Below are positions 54,470 through 64,000 of a DNA stretch of 64,000 bases, piece after piece. The translations under genes and the position numbers were made by a program. The stretch's first letter is position 1. The number at the start of each line of letters is the position of its first letter. Below the pieces are notes generated by a model. The model was not told the DNA's origin, ran no database searches, and saw only the letters and a program-made list of their open reading frames with translations. Source of the DNA: Physella acuta (taxonomy: Eukaryota; Mollusca; Gastropoda; Physidae); the NCBI RefSeq assembly GCF_028476545.1, contig NW_026732030.1, positions 372,001-436,000 of the forward strand. The letters run 5' to 3'.

Positions 54470-55450
54470 TGAAATATTTTTTATTAGACTATTTAAAATT
54501 CAAGCCCTTAAGTATCTGACCAAATCCAAAATGGAGAATGAATTCAAAAATGTTTTTGTTATTAGGAGAGTTTTCTTTTTCAAATGTCCAAGTTCGATCA
54601 AAGTGAATAACCATAGGCCAAGGGCGTGTCATTGATCTGACCATCTCAATTCCGTTTTAAGAACTTGCATGTCTTTAAAGCAATAATCCCACGCGCTTCT
54701 TCTGTTGCTACGCTACAATCTTTGTCTCGTGGTATTGATTGTCTTCCCCAGGTCCTACAAACCTCACCGTCTGCTTGTAGACAAGTGATCCCCCTCTAAT
54801 GACGTGATCCATCCGCTCTGACGTGACTGTAAAGATCACGATCATGAGGATAAAAAACGGATTCCTTTATTTAACTGTTGATATCCCACCTTAAATTCCA
54901 GTTTCTAGTGGGTAAGGAGAATTGATAGAAGTACGGCTTTCATTCTCACACCATCAGTTACCGTTACTGGATTCAAATATGTTAGAATTCTCTATACCCC
55001 ATCCAGTTCATGAAAATCACCAACATTTAAAAAAAAAACATGGTATACTTTTTATAATCCATGTTACAAAATTATTATTTTCTATCTATTGTCTATTAAT
55101 GAACTTTCTGATTATCCGTTTCATTTTCTTACCTCAATTCTAGGAAAACAACAGCATCAATACGTTCTGATTCTTTGATACTCCCAGTTACATTGCGCAT
55201 CCCTAAGTCTTCTGCCACCCCTCCACCCATACTGGCTCTGATTATCTGATACAGTTATATTTACCAAAGTTAAGTCTCTCTACCCCCTTCCCTCGTAGGT
55301 TCTAATTCTCTTACACTATCATTATATTTAGTACATTTATCGACCACTTCCACAACACATGTTTTGATTGTGATATTTACAGTTATATGTAGCACTGTGC
55401 TATATTATATGTTATAAGCCTCCCCACCAGCATCACGTAGGTTCTGATAA
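54470..55450. other. Spacer between the 14-bp and 74-bp arrays, no gene seen
   Basis: AT-rich unique sequence. From about 55190 it shows diverged early units of the 74-bp repeat (CTCTGATTATCTGATACAG, GTTCTAATTCTCTTACACTA), so the array's left edge has decayed gradually. Confidence 0.55.
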
Positions 55451-55454
55451 TCGG

Positions 55455-58449
55455 ATACTCACACACACATTTTATCACCTTTACGTCCCCCTCCCCATTT
55501 TCTGATACCCACACATATATTTACCACCTCTCCCCCCCCCCTCCACACCACCCTACCACGTAGGTTTTGATTCTCTGATACCCACACATATATTTACCAC
55601 CTTTACGCCTCTCCCCCCTCCCCACCCCACCACGTAGGTTCTGATTCTCTGATACCCACACATATATTTACAACATCCCCCCCCCCTCCCCATTCTCTGA
55701 TACCCACACATATATTTACAACATCCCCCCCTCCCCATTCTCTGATACCCACACATATATTTACCACCTTTACGCCTCTCCCCCCTCCCCACCCCACCAC
55801 GTAGGTTCTGATTCTCTGATACCCACACATATATTTACCACCTTTACGCCTCTCCCCCCTCCCCACCCCACCACGTAGGTTCTGATTCTCTGATACCCAC
55901 ACATATATTTACCACCTTTACGCCTCTCCCCCCTCCCCACCCCACCACGTAGGTTCTGATTCTCTGATACCCACACATATATTTACCACCTTTACACCTC
56001 TCCCCCCTCCCCACCCCACCACGTAGGTTCTGATTCTCTGATACCCACACATATATTTACCACCTTTACGCCTCTCCCCCTACCACCCACCACGTAGGTT
56101 CTGATTCTCTGATACCCACACATATATTTACCACCTTTACACCCCCCTCCCCACCCCACCACGTAGGTTCTGATTATCTGATACCCACACATATATTTAC
56201 CACCTTTACACCTCTCCCCCTTCCCCACCCCACCACGTAGGTTCTGATTCTCTGATACCCACACATATATTTACCACCTTTACGCCTCTCCCCCCTCCCC
56301 ACCCCACCACGTAGGTTCTGATTCTCTGATACCCACACATATATTTACCACCTTTACACCTCTCCCCCTTCCCCACCCCACCACGTAGGTTCTGATTCTC
56401 TGATACCCACACATATATTTACCACCTTTACGCCTCTCTCTCCCCCCCCTCCCCACCCACCACGTAGGTTCTGATTCTCTGATACCCACACATATATTTA
56501 CCACCTTTACACCCCCTCCCCACCCCACCACGTAGGTTCTGATTCTCTGATACCCACACATATATTTACCACCTTTACACCTCTCCCCCCTCCCCACCCA
56601 CCACGTAGGTTCTGATTCTCTGATACCCACACATATATTTACCACCTTTACGCCTCTCTCTCTCCCCCCCCCCCCAACCCCCCTCCCCCACGTAGGTTCT
56701 GATTCTCTGATACCCACACATATATTTACCAACTTTACACCTCTCCCCCCTCCCCACCCCACCCCACCACGTAGGTTCTGATTCTCCGATACCCACACAT
56801 ATATTTACCACCTTTACACCTCTCCCCCTTCCCCACCCCACCACGTAGGTTCTGATTCTCTGATACCCACACATATATTTACCACCTTTACGCCTCTCCC
56901 CCCTCCCCACCCCACCACGTAGGTTCTGATTCTCTGATACCCACACATATATTTACCACCTTTACACCTCTCCCCCTTCCCCACCCCACCACGTAGGTTC
57001 TGATTCTCTGATACCCACACATATATTTACCACCTTTACGCCTCTCTCTCCCCCCCCCACCCCCTCCCCCACGTAGGTTCTGATTCTCTGATACCCACAC
57101 ATATATTTACCACCTTTACACCCCCTCCCCACCCCACCACGTAGGTTCTGATTCTCTGATACCCACACATATATTTACCACCTTTACACCTCTCCCCCCT
57201 CCCCACCCCACCACGTAGGTTCTGATTCTCTGATACCCACACATATATTTACCACCTTTACGCCTCTCTCTCTCCCCCCCCCCAACCCCCCTCCCCCACG
57301 TAGGTTCTGATTCTCTGATACCCACACATATATTTACCGACTTTACACCTCTCCCCCCTCCCCACCCCACCCCACCACGTAGGTTCTGATTCTCCGATAC
57401 CCACACATATATTTACCACCTTTACACCTCTCCCCCCCCTCCCCACCCCACCACGTAGGTTCTTATTCTCTGATACCCACACATATATTTACCACCTTTA
57501 CGCCTCTCCCACCTACCACCCACCACGTAGGTTCTGATTCTCTGATACCCACACATATATTTACCACCTTTACGCCTCTCCCCCCTCCCCACCCCACCAC
57601 GTAGGTTCTGATTCTCTGATACCCACACATATATTTACCACCTTTACACCCCCCTCCCCACCCCACCACGTAGGTTCTGATTCTCTGATACCCACACATA
57701 TATTTACCACCTTTACACCTCTCCCCCCTCCCCACCCACCACGTAGGTTCTGATTCTCTGATACCCACTAATATATTTACCACCTTTACGCCTCTCTCTC
57801 CCCCCCCCAACCCCCCCCCCCCCCCACGTAGGTTCTGATTCTCTGATACCCACACATATATTTACCACCTTTACACCTCTCCCCCCTCCCCACCCACCAC
57901 GTAGGTTCTGATTCTCTGATACCCACACATATATTTACCACCTTTACGCATCTCCCCCCTCCCCACCCCACCACGTAGGTTCTGATTCTCTGATACCCAC
58001 ACATATATTTACCACCTTTACGCATCTCCCCCCTCCCCACCCCACCACGTAGGTTCTGATTCTCTAATACCCACACATATATTTACCACCTTTACACCTC
58101 TCCCCCCCCTCCCCACCCCACCACGTAGGTTCTGATTCTCTGATACCCACACATATATTTACCACCTTTACACCCCCCTCCCCACCCCACCACGTAGGTT
58201 CTGATTCTCTGATACCCACACATATATTTACCACCTTTACACCCCCCTCCCCACCCCACCACGTAGGTTCTGATTCTCTGATACCCACACATATATTTAC
58301 CACTTTTACGCCTCTCCCCCCCCCCTCCCCCCCCCCCCTCCCCACCACATAGGTTCTGATTCTCTGATACCCACACATATATTTACCACCTTTACGCCAA
58401 TCCCCCCTCCCCTTCCCCACCCCACCACGTAGGTTCTGATTCTCTGATG
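55455..58449. repeat. 3-kb satellite of a 74-bp unit with higher-order repeats
   Basis: About 40 copies of a 74-bp unit: CACGTAGGTTCTGATTCTCT, GATACCCACACATATATTTA, CCACCTTTACGCCTCTCCCC, CCTCCCCACCCCAC. The C-rich end varies most in length. A rare variant group (a long C run with AACCCC, TTTACC(A/G)ACTTTACAC, doubled CCCCACCCCACC, then ATTCTCCGATAC) occurs at 56781 and again at 57389, a period of about 608 bases or eight units. The minus strand carries a G-run cluster in every unit. Overlapping minus-strand frames (ICVGIRESEPTW) are artefacts of the repeat. Confidence 0.95.
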
Positions 58450-58464
58450 CTCCCAGCAATCGAC

Positions 58465-58650
58465 GTGTCGCTTACCTCTAGTCTCCAACACCACCAGGCA
58501 AACGGTTCTCTATCGCCGGCACCGTCCACCAAATGACGAGACAAGCATGCACGATCGATGACTGCAAGCTGTGCCAGGAGCGGAAACTCACGCGGGTCTG
58601 AGAGCTCCACTCTCGCCCCTCCCCCACCCCTCACACCCACCTCCAATCTT
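58465..58650 (-). other. Candidate exon with a strong donor
   Basis: Minus strand: a GC-rich, CpG-containing block ending CTAGAG|GTAAGC at about 58475-58485. It is open in one frame (PREFPLLAQLAVIDRACLS, RHLVDGAGDREPFAWWCWRL) directly before the donor. The composition differs sharply from all surroundings. It could be a first exon whose downstream intron contains the 74-bp array, or the 5' end of a transcript. No homology recognised. Confidence 0.3.
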
Positions 58651-60725
58651 AAACGTGATTTACGTTTCAGAAAACAGAAGCGAGGTATCGATGAAAAAAA
58701 AATTTCATTTATAACATAAATCTATGCGACGAGAAGGTCAGACAGTGACTTTAGTTTCACAGATTCACCATTTTATTTTACTGGAACTTTGTCTACACTC
58801 ATGGTGCCTGGTTCGTAGATAAATCCTCTCATAGTTACCCGCCATAGGAAGTTCTTCTGGCACTAGTTCGTGCGTCACTCGCTATTATTTTCCTTTCCCA
58901 GCCACTACCTGAATTGTTGAAATTGTTTTTGAGATATCCGGAGGATTACGAAAATATATTCAACGACATTGCTGTTGGGAATTTTAACAGTTTTTGAATA
59001 TTTTTTTCTCTTCTAAACCAAAGTAGATAGTTGTATGTGCTTTCAGGTGATATCAGGTAAAAGGATAAGTAATGTGATCGTGTAAGTTGCATTGTACCTG
59101 TGCTATACCTGGGCGTGCGTACATGCGTGTGTGACTTAATTAAATTGTGGAACGATGTTCTAGTTTTTAAAAAAAACACAATGGTAACCCGCGTAGCTAA
59201 ATTATCTGCGTCATTATAGTGACTATAGTCATTTAAGGAACATGTTTCTGTGTAGCTACGTTATTTTAGAGCTTTCTGGATACACTAGAGCCGTGTTAAA
59301 ATATTAAATTTTCCCCATTTACAAGTGGTGTAGTAGGTTTCGGGTGGATCCTTCGAATTTCAAAAGTAAATCATTTTAATATTTTAAAGCATGTCCTATT
59401 TGATTGGGCCTTCAAATTATTGTTTAAATAAAGTGCTCTCATCATTACTGTACATTTACAGCTGTGTCAGAAGGAGGTCAAGTCTCTTAAGTCTGGTGTT
59501 TCTGTGGTCACTGGTTAGTGCCTTGATCATCCGTTTGATTGTGTGGCCTCAACAGTAGGAAGTGTCAGTGTCTCAGTGTCGGCTCAAACATTGCAATGTT
59601 TTAAGTTATCGTGACCATAACGTTAAACATGTTCACGTGGACACATTTTAAATTTATATTAGAGCTAGAAGACTCCGATTTGGCGCCATTTAATCTTTAA
59701 AGGGGTGGGTGGGGGAGCAAGTCCATCTAGGGTGATGAAGGGTGTAACAAAGCATGTAAGAATTTAAAGTGGAGGAGGGGGGGGGCAAGATTCTGGTTGC
59801 CAAGATGGATTGGAGGGCGGGGGAGACAAGGCTGACTACAAGGTTAGGAGAAGATTCTCGTTGCCAGGATGGGGAAAGGGGGAAGGGGTCAAGACTGACT
59901 AGCTGAGGGTAGTAGGAGAAAGTCTGACTTACGAGGGGTGGGGGTGAGCAACACTGACTTACTCGGGGGGGGGGGGGGCAACTTGAGCAAGATATTTTCT
60001 ACGGTCTCGTGTGGTGTAATGTTGGTATAGTTCCTTGGCCGTCTCGCAATATGTAGTACACATTTTGAGATCTGGACACGCCCCAACCTACGCCAATTAA
60101 CCCGTAGGTAAAACTAATTAGGCCACGACCGCAAGACACAATGCATTATTTCATTAGCTAGGCTTTAACTTAACCACGTCTTAAAGTTAAGTAGGCACAT
60201 GTTCAGTGACGCATGCACGTGGTTGAACAAAGCTTATACATTATATAGTAGATTCGATTTTCTTATAAGCCGCCCTCTCTCGCCCGAACACTACTGGGCA
60301 ACCTGTGTTGTTAGACTTCTGTTTCTCTGCTTACACATTTATTGTCCTTGTCAACTGTGCCTTCTATTTTTTCCTCAAAAGTTGACAACACAGAAATTGA
60401 TTTTTCTGAGGTTATAACGTAGGTTCGAGTTTACATAAGCTTTTCTCCCTGCCAATTAAATTCTTTATGTCTTCGGGCTGTCAGAGTTGTCGGTCTTTAC
60501 ATAATAGGATTACCGTTCTTGTGTTATATACATTTAGTTGTATTCTGCTTTTGTTTCCAGTAACACAACCCACACGGCAATGTCACTGAGTTATAGTCTT
60601 TAGATCTGTTTCTCCCACCTTTTGTTATCTGACAGTCATCTGTGGGATCAATGATAGGCTGAGGTTAAGACAAGACAGCCTTTCTTGAACTGGGTGTATG
60701 TTAGAGATCATCGCGTGTTTTCCTA
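58651..60725. other. No gene seen
   Basis: Mixed unique sequence. Between 59700 and 60000 there are four to five loose repeats of GGG-rich motifs with AAGACTGACTTAC and GATTCTGGTTGCCAAGATGG. An acceptor-like TTTACAG with CTGTGTCAGAAGGAGGTCAA at about 59460 could start an untranslated exon, without further support. Confidence 0.4.
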
Positions 60726-60734
60726 AGAGACTTA

Positions 60735-61545
60735 CGTACATGACGGTTAGACGTACATTAGTACTTGAATATTAGTCATACCTAGACATGGGTACTTGAC
60801 AGTTAGCCGTATGTAGACATGGGTACTTGACAGTTAGCCGTACCTAGACATGGGTACTTGACAGTTAGCCGTATGTAGACATGGGTACTTGACAGTTAGC
60901 CGTACCTGGACATAGGTACTTGACCATTAGCCGTACCTAGACATGTTTCTTGACAGCCTTACCTAGACATGGGTACTTGACAGTTAGCCGTACCTAGACA
61001 TGGATACTTGATGGTTAGCCGTACCTACTCATGGGTACTTGACAGTTGACCGTACCTAGACATGGGTACTTGACAGTTAGCCTTAAAGGACATAGGTACT
61101 TGACAGTTAGCCTTACCTGGACATGGGTACAGTAGCGTAGCGAGGGGGGGGGGGACGGGGGGGACATATGTCCCCGGGCGCCGACCTTAGGGGACGCCAA
61201 AGTGGGTTGGAAAAGTAAATTGAAAGGTTGAGGGGGGTGCAAATCGAAAGTTTGAGGGGGGTGCAAATCGAAAGTTTGAGGGGGGATGCAAATCGAAATC
61301 TTGAGGGGGGGGGGTGCAAATCGAATAGTTTGTCCCCGGGCGCCGGGAAGGGTCGCTACGCCTCTGCATGGGTACTTGACAGTTAGCCGTATTTAGACAT
61401 GGGTACTTGACAGACGTACGTAGCCATGTTTATTCGACAGTTAGCCGTATTTAGATATGGGTACTTGACAGTTAACCGTACCCAGACATGGGTACTTGAC
61501 AGACGTACTTAGACATGTTTACTTGACAGTTACCCGTACCTCCGT
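60735..61545. repeat. 31-bp minisatellite, split by a hAT-type element
   Basis: About 17 copies of TAGACATGGGTACTTGACAG followed by TTAGCCGTACC, with variants, on both sides of the element at 61130-61366. Confidence 0.92.
61130..61366. mobile_element. Short hAT-type element inside the 31-bp minisatellite
   Basis: 237 bp, begins CAGTAGCGTAGCGAGG and ends GGTCGCTACGCCTCTG, perfect 8-bp duplication CATGGGTA (61122-61129, 61367-61374) taken from the repeat unit. Interior repeats GGGTGCAAATCGAAAGTTTG four times, as in 21636-21882, and has GTCCCCGGGCGCCG near both ends. Confidence 0.93.
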
Positions 61546-61879
61546 GTTCTTACAGATAATATTTCTATGCCTGGCGTGGTGTAATTAGTGGTGTGGTGTA
61601 GGTCATTAATTGACGTGTTTATGGGTGGCTAGACTGGAAGTCCGTCCAGTGCATCAACATAAATAGCCACACTTCTTAAATAAATAAAAATATGCAAAGA
61701 GTTCTAACAGGGGTGTCGCAGTGTTCGTGAATTGCTTGTGTCAAAGATTAAGGTTTGGAGAAAGATAAACCACTTTAGAAAAAAAAACATCTTTAAAATA
61801 ACTGATGTATGGTAGATGTTATGCATGATAACATGGTTTTTACTTATCACGACTCATTCATTTAACTTTTTTTCCTCAG

Positions 61880-61950
61880 AAAACATTGAGGCAAACTCGA
61901 CTTGAATAGACTGATGCTGTCAGCGACGGAAGATTCAAGATGATGAGGGG
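61880..61950 (+). other. Candidate first coding exon with strong splice signals
   Basis: A long T run and CCTCAG (to 61879) form a strong acceptor. About 60 bases follow, then ATGATGAGGGG and a consensus donor GTGAGT at 61951. If real, only three codons and two bases are coded here (MMR..), with the rest of the gene beyond or much further downstream. No following exon was found in the window. Confidence 0.3.
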
Positions 61951-61998
61951 GTGAGTGATGAGAATGTATTCAAATGCATGTGGTGAGTCTTTACCAAA

Positions 61999-62748
<750 letters not shown>

Positions 62749-64000
62749 CATGTAAGTCTTCACGGGAAGAAATCAGTTGATATGGCTGCCCAAACCATGG
62801 CTAAAATGGAGGGGTGGGGGGAGGGGAGAGAGAGATTGGGGGGATGGTCCTGTTACCTTCGTCTTGGAATAATCCGCCAGCAATGTGTGATTGAATAAAT
62901 TATATAAAATAAACGCAAATAAAATAATCTTCATAGTTAATTAAATCTTGTGAATTATCATATCATCATATTTGGTACAATCCAATTGTTTGTAATAACG
63001 TAACTGCTTTTGAGAACTCCAAATCAGAGTGACCTCCCTTGGAAAATCTCCTGCTCCACCCGTGTCATTTGATTGAAACATTTGAAACAATGTGAAACAT
63101 TGGTTGTGTCACGTAGTTACGTTACCTGTAATAGAGTAATTGTCCAAAACTAATGGTTCAAAATTAACATTACAACATCATCTATACAACATTATCTGCT
63201 TAACCTGAACTTCAAACGTGCAACATCAATAGAACTGCATTAAATCATTGAATGAGTCACATTAACTATGCTAAAGGGCGACAACTTGAAAAAAACGTCA
63301 TGTTTGAGAAGAGAAAAAAAAATCTAAGAAAAAATATTATTCTTTTAAAACTTTAATCAGATAATTGAATCTTTCAAGAGCGTCCTGTGTTGTTTTGTTA
63401 TAATAGTTTTTTTCTTTTTATAACTGTTCTGAAAACTATTATTCAGTGAAATTATTCCCTATATTAAGACAGCAAAATAAGAAATTGTATAACAACGTAC
63501 GGTTTAAGTTTAAAGCAAGTAATATAAGATTGAGAAAGACTGAACTATGGAAAAGGGGAGTAGGTAATTAGACTTTCTTTCAGGCAGCTACACCCCCTAT
63601 CTCAAGTATACTGGAAATATATTTTCAACCAATGTCGGTCTCCTCGCGAAAATTTAAGTGTGCTCCGCCCCTGGTGAAAAATGACATACATCGTGTGAAT
63701 GATCAGGTAAAAGTAAAAAGAACATGTAATTACTTGAATAATTAGCGTTTGCAATATCTGACTTCTCTCAACTTACGACATAGACTTTGTGCTTGGATTT
63801 CCAATGCGCAATCATCCATCATTCTATTAGGCTATGGCGCCATATTTTTCTATAACGTTTGCAAAGTAATTTACAAATGACGTAAGCAAAGACTTCTCCG
63901 CACTAAACTGTTCACACAAATTATTATGCGCGGACGTGATGTAAATAAACAGCCCATCTGAAACGGCTGTATTGAATCATTACCATATTGATTGAGCCTT
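62749..64000. other. No gene seen to the window end
   Basis: AT-rich unique DNA. AAAATTTAAGTGTGCTCCGC then CCCTGG near 63650-63675 resembles a decayed hAT-type end. No exon can be supported. Confidence 0.5.

Noticed and set aside
55553-58459. Many overlapping frames with ICVGIRESEPTW
   Set aside because: Shifted readings of the 74-bp satellite; they break wherever the C-run length changes.

Overview
The window looks like nuclear DNA of a heterobranch gastropod mollusc (a snail close to the freshwater pulmonates). The evidence is intron-rich animal genes with GT-AG splicing, very AT-rich non-coding DNA, abundant short palindromic words (AGGCCTA, TCTAGA, AGATCT), a tRNA-derived SINE and a dense load of short hAT-type elements and minisatellites. 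The species call is inference from style, not from a match.

Layout. (1) 3.45-19.6 kb, minus strand: a TTLL4-type tubulin polyglutamylase in at least 17 coding exons. Its introns hold four minisatellites, a 1.4 kb fold-back element with an 8-bp target duplication, a SINE copy and one orphan exon-like block. (2) 19.6-25 kb: TTLL4 5' region, then a cluster of short hAT-type elements ending in a 33-bp minisatellite. (3) 25.06-32.35 kb, minus strand: HIGD2A (cytochrome oxidase assembly), two exons around a 7 kb intron. (4) 33.6-34.9 kb, plus strand: an unrecognised two-exon gene for a 184-residue protein. (5) 36.2-41.4 kb, minus strand: TMEM19 in seven exons, whose first intron appears to use a GC donor. 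(6) 42.7-45.0 kb, plus strand: GPN2, a GPN-loop GTPase, six exons. (7) 46-64 kb: no recognisable gene. This stretch is made of satellites (38-bp, 14-bp, 74-bp and 31-bp units), non-autonomous hAT elements, several sitting inside the satellites, long TA runs and poly-G/C. Two exon-like pieces with good splice signals (58.5 kb minus, 61.9 kb plus) may belong to genes outside the window.

The four named genes are ordinary housekeeping or ciliary genes with no shared pathway. HIGD2A with the unknown gene, and TMEM19 with GPN2, form two head-to-head pairs that may share promoter regions. I saw no rRNA, no tRNA gene, no CRISPR and no retroviral or LTR element.

No clear new biological system was found. 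The best leads are seven hAT elements from three families with perfect 8-bp target duplications, two of them within minisatellites; the 74-bp array with a ~608-bp higher-order period and G-rich strand; the fold-back element whose arms are themselves tandem repeats; two long perfect or near-perfect hairpins; and a pair of CRE palindromes next to a 16-bp stem.
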